From positions 1 through 64,000 of the forward strand of contig JAURVB010000851.1 in NCBI GenBank assembly GCA_033002965.1: a stretch of DNA of 64,000 nucleotides. The letters run 5' to 3'. Position 1 is the stretch's first letter. Each line of letters opens with the position of its first letter. This document shows, piece after piece, positions 36,111 to 46,287 of the stretch. The translations under genes were made by a program, and so were the position numbers. The notes under the pieces are model-generated. The model saw only the letters and a program-made list of their open reading frames with translations, did no database searches and was not told the DNA's origin. This stretch comes from Piper betle. Taxonomy: Eukaryota; Streptophyta; Magnoliopsida; Piperales; Piperaceae.

Positions 36111-37300
36111 AGTATTTACCCATATTTTTATTGTGATCTTGTAAATCCTAGGTATAATTATATTAAAATAGTTGATATTTCTCAGTATATTCTAGTTAAT
36201 TAATATTTTATGATATATGCTTAATTTTAGAGTTTTAATGTAGAAAAAGTTGAAACAAATTAAGCTTAGGAATTAAAAGGTCATGGTACTTAGCCCCACC
36301 CAACGGTTACTACAAGGAGTTCACAAAGCTCAATGAAGATGGATGTACATTGCGTTGGCTACATTTGAGTACGTCGAGGAGTTGGAAATTTGAATGGACA
36401 CCATAATCAATTAGAATACATTGATTTGTGAACACCTTTCTTGAATTTATATATCTTATGGCCATCTCATGTTCTATATAAAGGGGTGGTCACTTATTAT
36501 TAGACATCTCATCTCTTTGATTAGAAGTAGATCTAGTTTTTGTAATTCTTTTCCTTTCATAATAAACAAATAATTTTTTCTTTATATTATTTTCTATGTT
36601 TATTATGAAGAAATCTTTTATTTTGTTCTAGAGAAGAATGGAACTTAACATGATTTAATTGAATTCATTTCAACTTCTTACTCTTTTATTCAATTGAATT
36701 GTATAATTGTCATGTTCTTAATGCTAAGAGTAGACTGATCACCTATTACTTAGATCAGGAGATTTAATTAGATTTAGGAAAAATTAATTAGATTAGTCAT
36801 TGATAATTCATCATACGATGAATCTTTTGACGTCGTTGTGGTTGGAAGATACAGAACACTGTATGCGATAACATTGTATGTGATTGTAAGGCAAATCTCA
36901 ATGTGTTATTTGGTTGATTAATCAATTATCACCGGGAGGTAGAAATTGAGGCAAAATAATATATGCATGAAGGAGCAGGAGCCACCATGTTATATAATTC
37001 TCTTAGATCAGCAATTCGAGAGAATAAAAAATAAGAGTAAGACGTGATAAATATTAAATTCATGTTAAGGGAAATTCAATTCTAGAACAAATTTTATCAT
37101 TATAACTTTTTCTTTTATTTAAAGTTATTACTTAGATTTAGTTAAGTCAGTTGTTTTTGTTTTGTTCTTCATTTAATTTTCTTTAATTAATTTAAGGAAA
37201 TTCATCTCCCTGTGGGACGATACTCGAATTCATCATTATGTTACTTATTTCCACTGTGTATACTTGCACGTCATTGAATTTATTCCAACATTCTACAGCT
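36111..37300. mobile_element. LTR-like fragment (Athila/Tat- or copia-type end)
   Basis: At 37205-37290 the sequence reads TCCCTGTGGGACGATACTCG, then CTTATTTCCACTGTGTATAC and TTGCACGTCA. This wording recurs at the 3' part of many plant LTRs. The upstream AT-rich part has no ORF. The call rests on recognition of this phrase only. Confidence 0.35.
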
Positions 37301-37439
37301 CTCCAAGATGTTGCACATCCTCGGCAAGGCTTTGAACAACAAATAGAATAGCCTCCTAGATGGGCTAGGGGTCACCGGAGATGGATCTCCGACGAGGGGC
37401 TCCTCCCCTTCTTTTTCTTCTCTTTTCTACTTCTTCTTT

Positions 37440-37843
37440 ATCTTTTCTTCTATTCAATGAGTCCCCCCCCCCCTTTTCTTCACGTTAATGTAGTCCTTTT
37501 ATAGAATTTTCCCTTGTACAGTTCCTAATTACGGCTATTAAATCGTCCCTTGCCCAAACATTTTTGGTTCGTCACTTCAAGCCCCCAAAATCCTCACCTT
37601 CTTATTATCTTCTTCCTTGGATCTTGAAACTACCGTGACTTTTTCTCTAAAGCATAGAAATCATCCATGCGTAGAAATCATCCACGTAATTAAATATGTA
37701 CTATCCACGTAACTGGACAAGTAACTGAATTTCATTCTTATCATTTTTTACCTTTGATTTTTGGAACCACTGGACATGGTAAAAGACAGAAGTGGGCATA
37801 AGTTCTCGGATTAAAAAACAAGCACATGTCATATTTATACCCG

Positions 37844-37878
<35 letters not shown>

Positions 37879-38480
37879 ATATAAGGTTTCTGTGAGTTTG
37901 ATTACAGCTGTTGGATTCTATCCAACAACTGCAAAATAACCCTGCCCAAACGTTGCCGGTTTCTCCCGTGATGCCACACAACACACAGCCAGGCCATTCT
38001 TCTCGTGCAGTACATAGCACACAGCCACAGCGGGATAAAGGTGGGAGGCATCAGTGTAGGAGTCCAATGAAGGCAGTTGCGAAGTACAATGCCGGCAGTA
38101 GCTGCGACAACAACGAAGTAGAGTAGCTATTTTGCTTCCTCTATTTATCCCGAGATGCTGCGTAGCACGGCCAGTGGGATGAATGTGGGAGGCGTCGGCT
38201 TAGGAGTCCGATGAGGAGACAGTCATCGGCAAGCCCACCGTTGCCATCGCCTTGATCAAAGTTGCAGCTTTTTCAATGCTGCCGACCATAGTTCTCTATT
38301 TGAGACATCCATTGTTTCCCGCCGGCGAATTCAACCCAGGATTGTCAGACCATTTCATAACTGAGCCAGAGCTCAACCTCATCAGCTGCTGCAACTAGCT
38401 CAATGCCAGTTGTGGCCCACTTGCATCAATAGTCGGCATGACTTCCTTTGGCCGAAATCCTCTGTTTCTTGCCAGATCTT
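37440..38480. repeat. Degenerate repeats with (AT)n at 37848-37876
   Basis: After the AT tract, two related blocks occur: one at about 37965-38090 and a shorter one at about 38150-38225. They share CACAGC/CACGGCCAG, GGGAT.AA.GTGGGAGGC and TAGGAGTCC.ATGA. The ORF over the first block is simple-sequence-like. No gene. Confidence 0.4.
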
Positions 38481-39190
38481 CACTACACGGTGCACGAACA
38501 GTCGCTTAGCCTGGATCTCGTCGATGATTGTGCAGATCTCACCGTCACCGCGAGGGGAGAAGAGGTCAAGGAGGTTATTGTTGTTGGCAGCGACGGTGTT
38601 GGCAGTGGAGACAGAGCAGGCAGCCGCGAAGAAGGCAGGAAGGTGGGAGAGGATCTGGGAGGGGATGCCGAACATGATGATGGTGGCGAGGCGGCAACAG
38701 GCTGGCAACGGCCGGCAGACGGCGAGTCGCCGCTGGTGGGGTGGCACGGCAAAACAAATGGGGGGGGGGGAAGGAAAGGAAAGGTCGATGGCAATTTCGT
38801 AATATAAAATTGACTCGCTCCCATTTCACGTCAATAATACGAAATAAATTTATATATATATATAATAATTTTATAATAAAAACTTAATTCTTTCCCGACT
38901 CAAGTCAATATTATGAAATATATATATAATAATAATATTAATTTCAAAATAAAAACCTGTCTTGGTCCCGACTCGTGTAAATATTACGAAATAAATTTTA
39001 AAAAAAGATATAAAATAAGTATAATAAAATACAAAAAAAATGCTCAATAAAAATAAAATGATATGTTCTAGACCTATTAACCCACCTAAAAATAATAAAT
39101 AATACGTCATAATACCGGTAAATGACCCGTAAAACATAATTCTATAGATCCACATATACATCTAAAATAATAATTTTTTGTCTATTTACA
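38480..39190 (+). mobile_element. Diverged third copy of the long-LTR family 3' region
   Basis: From about 39055 the sequence resembles 1-130 and 33871-34010 (GATATGTTCTAGACCTATTA, AACCCACC, then AATGACC and TAATTCTA.GATC). The preceding GC-rich to AT-rich transition (38480-39050, with repeated CCCGACTC...GTCAATATTA phrases) parallels 33290-33870. ORFs over the GC-rich part on both strands lack domains. Confidence 0.5.
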
Positions 39191-39675
39191 TAATAATAAC
39201 CTCTCAAATACATAAGATCTTAATGAATTCGAACCACCATCCCTCAAGAATTTCTTGAGTGCTTGGCCAATTTTGAGCTAAAAGTCCACAACAGTTTAAG
39301 TGGTTGAAAAAAAAGTTAATGTCATTCCACAGGTTTCATGTCAGATATACAACACATTCAAAATGAATCATTAAGGGAAATTTACAAGAGAAGCACCTGA
39401 TAAACTTTGACATACAGATTATGAATATATTTCTAAAATTGAATAAGATAAGCAGCAGAAAATTGGGGAAATGGTTTAAAAAATGTACTCAATGCTGCTT
39501 CAGAAAATCAATTTGAACTAAAATTTTTGTCTTCAAAGACAAATGTTAAATATAGATGCATCAATTAGGGCACAATGCACCCATCTCGAGTAAAAATCAC
39601 TCATACAAAACACTACAGATGATGGTATTAAACTACTCCAATGGAAGCATGATTTTAGAAAGGGGGCATGCTTAC

Positions 39676-40685
39676 CATGTCACGAGGAAGCTGAGCACTC
39701 AATGGTATCCTCTCCCAGCTCTCACCAGCATCTGATATATATAACAAAATTGATGGCTATCCCACAATCCAACCTTCCTTTCCTTTGAAGCAAATACAGT
39801 TGAACCTGTAATTAAAGTCTTCATCATCAGCAAAAGAAATGGACCTAGAAACCCAGGTGGTGCCTCCATCTTTTGTTTCCAATATGGTCTGTCATGTTCC
39901 TAATAGAAAGCCTATAAACAAACACAAACAATTCCTACTTGGTCACCGTGATAAGCTACTCTTTTCCTTCCTGGTTGGTCGTATACATGAATGGCTATAG
40001 ACTTTTGAAAAAATAAAATTTCAATCAACTACATTTGTCAAAAGATAAATTGCGTTCGAGGAATGCATAAACATTATAACAATTTCACAGCATCTTAACA
40101 AGGTGTGGTTAAAGACCAATATATGATAGAAAAATTGATCGAATGGTTATCAATTAGGAGCTGATTTTTGCTAAAATGGAGGTAGCTTGTTCAAACTAAA
40201 CTAGTGGGAAAGTAGAAGTAAAATGACCTCATACAATCCATCAGAGAACCAGCTCATCAAATACAAATATTTTCTATTCAATCAATAGAGTAAGCTAATC
40301 TTGTCCTCCCGGCCGGTCATATACACAACTAAAAATTTATATATCAACTAAATTATTCATAGGATTTGTAGCATTCACTTCTTTGGCAATCCAACAAACA
40401 AGTGCCAAGCATCCAGCAAAGTCCTACCAATGTTAATAACACCTCAAAATTGATTTCCATTCCAAATCAACCATATGATTGCCAATTTGGTGCCACTATC
40501 AATTGAAAATAAACAACAACCACTGCTAGCTAGAAGCAACACAACATTCTATCAATGACCAATCTCAAAATAGGGGAAGAAAACCCAAACTTTAGCAAAG
40601 TCTTCAACTAAAAGGAAGAAAACAAGAGAACAAACCATGATTACAAAGGCAATGTCGAGAAGCACAACACCTATCAAGGTACACC
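39676..40685 (-). pseudogene. HCF136: HCF136 (photosystem II assembly factor, Ycf48-like) exon remnants
   Basis: HCF136 is a thylakoid-lumen beta-propeller needed to assemble the photosystem II reaction centre. The exon at 39911-39676 (acceptor TATAG, donor GTAAGC) reads GFLLGT*QTILETKDGGTTW, then DEDFNYRFNCICFKGKEGWI, VG*PSILLYI and DAGESWERIPLSAQLPRDM, which follows HCF136 almost residue for residue. Two stops replace Arg (TGA) and Lys (TAG). Upstream, about 40675-40630 encodes LIGVVLLDIAFV, the segment just before this exon in the family, but the PDDPSH that should follow is missing. No later exons were found in 39200-39660. It is a broken partial copy; a functional gene presumably exists elsewhere. 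Confidence 0.85.
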
Positions 40686-40690
40686 CTCTC

Positions 40691-40984
40691 TCACTCCAAA
40701 AGACCTCGTTGGCCTTGGCCACCCTCAGCAGGTAAAGGGTGCGGTGGTGGAGTGGCGGCGATGCATGTCGTCGAAGTAGGCAAGCATTGTCGGCAGCACG
40801 ACGTTGAGGTGGGTGGGGTCGTAGGCAGCGTCAAAGTGGGATCGGAGCTTTGGAAGATGAGGTCGGTGGAGCCGAGCTCGACGATGCCCGTGGGGAGATG
40901 GATGCAGACCATGGTGAAGCGGCAGGATTCTAGGACCCAAAATTTTTTGATCCCAACAAGTCTTGTGCGGCGTATTCTCACCAT
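40691..40984 (-). pseudogene. bHLH-MYC_N domain fragment in a chimeric ORF
   Basis: The minus frame contains MVCIHLPTGIVELGSTDL followed by IFQSSD. This matches the end of the bHLH-MYC_N domain of MYC2/bHLH-type transcription factors (pattern TMVCIP..G.VELGST..I). Downstream the same frame loses sense; another frame gives SHFDAAYDPTHLNVVLPTML, which I cannot place. It directly precedes the HCF136 fragment on the same strand. The bHLH and zipper regions are absent, so this is a fragment, not a gene. Confidence 0.6.
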
Positions 40985-42800
40985 GAGTACCCTCAGCCTA
41001 ACACCAAGTACGCACTATGGAACAATATACGGAAGCCTATGACACCAACACCAACCTTTCCGTGTTTGGCCAAGTTAAATACCAATCAACCCTTTGTTCG
41101 ATCTCCCGTGCTCGATCACGTTCCAGCACCAATACAACACCCTCGGCTTTCGGCACACCTTGCCGATAGGCTGTTCCAAAAGTCAAACAGCACCACACAC
41201 AGCACTGCCTGATCACCCAACCAGCAATACGCGTATTGGGTTCGTGCTGTGTGCCCTTGCTCGTCTCAGCACTAGTTACAGCAACTGGCTACCTTGTAAA
41301 CTTTGATCGTGACTTAAATACAGAAGTTCCCTGTCTAAATGCCAGCCAACAAGCAAAACACAGATTACAGGAAAATACTTCCCAAACTTATATCATTAAA
41401 CCGATCATAAGGATTACAAGCACTCGAACTCTCCTCTCAAGCACTTGCTCGGCTTGTGGACAGCCCCCACAGCCTCGCCCCAATGTACCCCAAATACAAT
41501 GGCGCACACGGGATTACTCTACCCCGAGTAATCCTCCCTGATTGCCAACACTAGTAACCCCACAACGTGTACCTGGATTCCTGCAAACGAATGAAGTTCC
41601 AGCGTTCACCATGAACACCAGCTACAGCAACTTCACAGCTCCTTTCTCACAAGCAGAATCACGTTGCTCTCTCTCACAAAGCGAACACGTTTGTAATACT
41701 CTTCCAACGTCAGGAACTCTCCTCCTTTCTAGATTCGATTCCTCTCTTGGATAACTCTTCCTCTGATCCCCCTCTGATCCCTTTTCCAGCCTTCACCCCG
41801 TGCATATATCACCACGTCTTTCTGCTTCAAGATAACTCCTGATCCAGCATCTTTATCTACAAAGATCTGCAAATCTCCACCGCATCCAGCAACCCAGCCC
41901 TACTCCACATCCAGGTTCACCACACGGCCTTGTAGTTATCTCCAGAAGTTTGTTGTAGTCTTCACCGCCCCTAGATATGGATATCATATCTTCACCAAGA
42001 TACGCCATCAGCGACTTCCATGAAGCTTCCTCACAAACCCTTGGCTGCACCGCTGGTCATCACGTCTCGCCCACTGGCTTGACCCCAGCCACGTCCAGTC
42101 ATGGTTCAACCTCCTTAGCAATCACTGACCACAATGCCGACAATGATCCACCAGCATCGCACTACACTAGCAATGCCGCTCGCGCATGCCCATGCACGCT
42201 CCTGCACACCAGCGCCCGCTCGCGCACACTCGCGTGTGCACCTGCATGCACACATGTGCACACGCCTGCGCGCACTAGCTCGCATGAACATCTACGCATC
42301 ATCGCGCGGCCACGCACTCGCGTGCTCGCGCACTTGCGTGCCTGCCACTTTCTTGCGCGCACACCTGCACGCATGACCGCGCGCTCACCCGCGCACACGC
42401 GCCTGTGCTCGGTAATCTACCACAACATAGTACCGCTATTTGGCTCGGCACTGGCGACTGCTCGGCACTCTGTGTTGCACACTCGGCTCGGTAGCCCGAT
42501 CGGTCTTGCTCGGTCCACGGTTGCACCTCAACCTCAAGCTGCTGACCCAAACACTGATCACAGCAACCTGAGTTTCTTGACTCGGACCCGGCCACATGCT
42601 CGATACACCAAATACCGACCCATGTGCCGCCACCACTGCTATAACTCGACACCATGCTCCATAGCAATGCTCGGTCACTCGGCCGCCTTATGCACCTCGG
42701 TTTGTAACCTGCAACTATACACGGGTTAGCCTCGGTATGTTGTTTCCACCACTCGATAGCCACTATTACCCCCTCATGGACGCGAGAAACTTAGGGACAA
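40985..42800. other. GC-rich repeat-like DNA without a recognised gene
   Basis: Long ORFs exist on both strands (for example 41977-42729 plus) because the region is GC-rich and stop-poor, but their products are Cys/His/Arg/Thr-rich with no domain. The word TGCTCGG/CTCGG recurs in 42400-42730. The region may be an LTR or satellite-like repeat; terminal sequences could not be defined. Confidence 0.4.
42175..42415. repeat. Alternating purine/pyrimidine (CG/CA/TG) stretch, Z-DNA-prone
   Basis: Words such as GCGCGCAC, TGTGCACACG, CGCGTGTGCA and GCACGCATG run together for about 240 bases with few breaks in purine/pyrimidine alternation, on a background of CGC/GCG. This is the composition that favours left-handed DNA under supercoiling and small hairpins (TGCACACATGTGCA is self-complementary). 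ORFs across it (Ala/His/Arg/Cys-rich) are artefacts of the composition. Confidence 0.7.
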
Positions 42801-43030
42801 CACCCAAACCCTAGTTCCCGGTGACGCCCATGAATCATGGCTATAACAGTGAAGCGGCAAGAGATATAACGGTAGGGCGGCGAAGGGAAGGGAGATAGAG
42901 AACAGGGGTTCAATAACAATTTTGTGCTATGTTGGTTTTCCAATTGCTTTTTGATCGTTAGATGCTATTTCAACAGCTAGATTCAAAATCAAGCACAACA
43001 AGTGTGGCTGTGCTGCAACCCGCCCCTCGT

Positions 43031-43060
43031 GTGTGTGTGTATATATATATATATATATTT
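43031..43060. repeat. Compound (GT)n(AT)n microsatellite
   Basis: A GT run passes directly into an AT run, followed by 200 bases of extremely AT-rich DNA up to the small-protein gene. Confidence 0.9.
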
Positions 43061-43534
43061 TAATAAAAAATAAATTCAATATTAATCTTATTAAAATATG
43101 ATATTTAATTAATCAAAATATAATAATAATAATAATAATAAATAAAATTATTACAATTTAATTTCTTAAATAATTAAAATCTATCTTTAAAATTAAAATA
43201 CTTTATAATTTATATTTAAAAATTAAATTATTATATAGTATATATTATTATTAAATAAAAAATTTATTTATAAAATTAAAATGTATCAATAAGTCGAACA
43301 CACCACGACGCTACATTTTGTGTAGTATATACAACGTCGGCACCTTACCCGCGGCAGATCTTCTTTCAGCGACGGCCCAAAGATCTTGCTTGGTGCCCAA
43401 AGAAGAAAAGTCGGTTCGAACCGGCCCTCAAAAAATCGGCAAAAGATCTCCAAACCGGCGCATAGCCGACCCCCGCCGCCGCCTCGATCTCTGATCCGCC
43501 CATTTCGGAGCTCGAGTCCGCCATCGTGGCTCCG

Positions 43535-43781
43535 ATGGCGGAGCAACCGACCCTTCGGCCGTGGTTCCTCGACATGGTCCCCCTCGTCGTCGTCATCCTC
43601 ATCGCCCTTCACGTCCTCGCTCTTGTAAGCACTCTCTCTACTCATCTCATCGATCCCGGCGTTTGGATTTTGGGCTTCTTGTTGTTGATGGTTTGGTGCT
43701 CGATTCGACTAGGTTTACTGGATTTATCGGCTGGCCACGGAGAAGCAGCCCTCCCAACCGTTGCGGAGGAAAGCGCATTGA
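43535..43781 (+). CDS. 52-residue single-pass membrane protein (two exons)
   Basis: Exon 1 (43535-43624) encodes MAEQPTLRPWFLDMVPLVVV and ILIALHVLAL. The 88-base intron has GTAAGC and CTAG borders. Exon 2 (43713-43781) encodes VYWIYRLATEKQPSQPLRRKAH and a TGA. The order is a short polar N-terminus, a strong hydrophobic helix (about residues 11-34), then a basic tail ending RRKAH. This suggests a tail- or signal-anchored small membrane protein with the positive tail facing the cytosol. The upstream GC-rich leader (43330-43534) and precise splicing argue for a real gene. I believe similar short plant proteins exist as uncharacterised entries but cannot name a function. The ORF-sized reading through the intron is a shadow. 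Confidence 0.75.
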
Positions 43782-44029
43782 GTTTGCTTCCCTACTCTTC
43801 TCTTCAACCCCGAATGATATGGATTGGTGTAGACGTTGTTTGGGTGATCGATAAATTGTATAATTTGGGGGGTTTGGAACTTATTTGATACTAAATATTT
43901 TGTTTGGAGCAGTTCCGTCCTTTTTTCTTAAAAAAATTTATGTAGAAGTACGGTTGATTACTCCTAATCGGAAAATGATGAAATTGATTATCCTAGTGAT
44001 TCTAATGTAGTTATATGCAGTTCCAAAAC
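43782..44029. other. 3' region of the small-protein gene
   Basis: Probable 3' UTR grading into the repeat array. The phrase TTTGGGGGGTTTGGAACTTA with TGATACTAAATATTTTGTTT and GGAGCAGTTC reappears in diverged form near 44640, 44970 and 45500. Confidence 0.45.
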
Positions 44030-44470
44030 GGTTAATGATGTTGCCTAGTGATGAAATTGATAATCTGAGTGATTCAGTGATAGTTATATGTAGTTCCAAA
44101 ACGGTTAATGATGTTGCATAGTGTTCTACGGCAGTTATATGCACTTCCAAAACGGTTAATGATGTTGCCTAGTGATGACATTGATAATCTGAGTGATTCT
44201 ATTATAGTTATATGTAATTTCAAAACGGTTAATGATGTTGCTCAGTGATTCTACAGTCGTTATCTGCAGATCCAAAATGGTTAATGATGTTGCTTAGTGA
44301 TGAAATTGATAATCTTAGTGATTCTATGGTAATTATGTAGTTACAAAATGGTAAATGATGTTGCCTAGGGATGACATTGATAATCTGAGTGATTGTGTGA
44401 TTGTTATATGTAGTTCCAAAATAGTTAATGATATTGCTTAGTGATTTTATGGTAGTTATCTGTAGTTAGA
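44030..44470. repeat. Minisatellite with alternating long (71-73 bp) and short (51-52 bp) units
   Basis: Units start GGTTAATGATGTTGC at about 44030, 44103, 44154, 44227, 44279, 44350 and 44423. Lengths are 73, 51, 73, 52, 71, 73 and about 50. Short units lack the internal GATGAAATTGATAATCTGAG segment. The order L-S-L-S-L-L-S suggests duplication of a 124-bp L+S dimer. A partial unit precedes at about 43972-44029. Confidence 0.9.
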
Positions 44471-44559
44471 GGTTGTTTTCTATAGTCTATAGTTGAAGTA
44501 ACGACCTCAAATCTATAGTTGGTTGATTGGAAGATTGATAGATTGTATAATTTTGATGG

Positions 44560-45600
44560 TTTTTGGTTGCTTTGTAGTTAATTTCGGATTTTGGGTGTTG
44601 GATGCTTGTTGTATCTTAGGCTTTGGATGATATTTGAGGTAATTGGGAGGTTGAAACTTGTTCTATATCAAATAGTTCTTATTTGGAGCTGTTCTGTTTG
44701 TTTCTCCAATACCCCATTTTTAGCGGTCTTGAAAATTGATGTAGGAGTCCCCTTTATTACTTCTGAAATGGCTGTGTGCTGAATGAACTCTCACGTTGTT
44801 TATTCACTTCCGAGATGTTATTGGATAATGTTTGAAGTAAGGGATAATGTACGCAAAAAGGTTAAATTAGTATCAAATGTTCATGATAATTTTGTTGCTG
44901 TGAAGTAAAATTTGTATTTGTGTGTTGAATGTTTGTTTTATCTCAGGCTTTGGATGGAATTTAGAGTGATTGGGGGGTTTCGAGACTTTTTTGGATACTA
45001 AATAGCGTTTATTTGGAGCTGTTCTTTTCATTTTTCTATTGGTTGTTTTTTAGTGGTATCAAAAATTGATGTAGATTGCTCCCTGAAAGCTAATGATGCT
45101 TGCAAGTGATTAAATTGGTAATCCTAGTAAATTTATGATAGTTACAAGAAAATAGAGTTAGTCCTCTATGATCTGTAATTCAACTGACTAGCTGAAATTC
45201 ATCCATAGGATTATCAATTTCATCTTGGGAAACATCATCAGCCCGTCCCAAATGGCAGTATGCTGATTAAACTTTTGTGTTTTGTGTGGAAGTCATCTTG
45301 GTTACTTCCGGAATGGCTGTTTGCTGAATAGACTCTCATCTTGTTTATTCACATCCCAGATTTTGTTGGATAGTGTTTTACGCAGGGGATGATGCACATC
45401 AAAAAGTTAAATTAATATCAATTGTTAATTAGAATTTGGTTGTTGTGAAGTAAAATTTTGTTTTAGGTGTTGGATGCATGTTGGATCTTAGGTTTGAGGT
45501 GGAATTTGAAGTAATTGGGGAGGTTTTAATACTTGTTGGATGCTAAAATAGTGTTTATTTGAAGCTATCTGTTCGTTTTCCTACTACTCTCCTTTATAGC
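44560..45600. repeat. Diverged long tandem repeats
   Basis: Similar passages at about 44580-44710, 44915-45045 and 45450-45590 share GTGTTGGATGC.TGTT..ATC, TTAGG.TTTG, AATTGGG.GGTT and TTTATTTGGAGCTGTTC. They alternate with segments mentioning ATTACTTC.GAATGGCTGT and ACTCTCA..TTGTTTATTCAC, which also recur. The whole spacer thus looks built from repeated duplication. No coding function is evident. Confidence 0.65.
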
Positions 45601-46072
45601 GGTTATGAAAATTGATGTACAACAGTACAAGTGAGTAGCCCTCGATTGCTCTCACGTCTTTAAAGTGCACATTGAGATTTGTTGTTGACTTCTGAGTTAT
45701 TTATGTTCGTACACCAAAAGTTAGTGTCCAATGGTTCATTTTAAGTTGTTGAATCATGAATATGGTTAATTTGAGTACACTGAACTGCTCTTTGTTGTCA
45801 ATGACTTGTTTTTATAGATTCAATTTATAGCTAATTTTCTTTAGACGAAAAAAAACAGTGACTTTTTACCCTTTAGATGTCTTGTGGAAAATGAGAATTC
45901 ATGCTCTTTCTTGTGGGAGATTTGTGTCCCAGGCACGTATGGAAACAGCACCTCATTTCTTCTGATGGGTACTCGTTACTATATAATGTTCTTATTATTT
46001 TTTAGAAATTGAAATCATAGATACATTTCAAATCAGCTATTTTCGCTGACTTTGCCATTTTATTTTCCTTTT

Positions 46073-46287
46073 GTATTTTGTATATTCTTTAAAAACTCGG
46101 GCATTTTCATATTCCTGAGAATTTGGTCAGTATTTCAGTGTCCTGTAACATCTTTTAATCGAATTGTTAGGTGTCCTTTCGTATTTTATATATTCTTTAA
46201 AACTTCGGGCATTTTCATATTCCTGAGAATTTGGTCAGTATTCAGTGTCATGTAACATCTTTTAATCGAATTGTTTGGTGCTCATAA
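46073..46287. repeat. Two-copy tandem duplication, 108 + 107 bp
   Basis: 46073-46180 and 46181-46287 are near-identical (both contain GGGCATTTTCATATTCCTGA and TAACATCTTTTAATCGAATT). A few substitutions and single-base indels distinguish them. Confidence 0.9.

Noticed and set aside
40930..40960. TGTTGGGATC on the minus strand as a copia LTR start
   Set aside because: The sequence running inward from it encodes the MYC_N fragment, and no matching LTR end or duplication was found.
41977..42763. 250-residue plus ORF and 154-residue minus ORF
   Set aside because: Composition follows the CG/CA/TG repeat; no domain, no splice context and opposite-strand frames equally open.
44030..44470. CRISPR-like regular repeats
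   Set aside because: There are no unique spacers; whole units are repeated, and the host is a plant.
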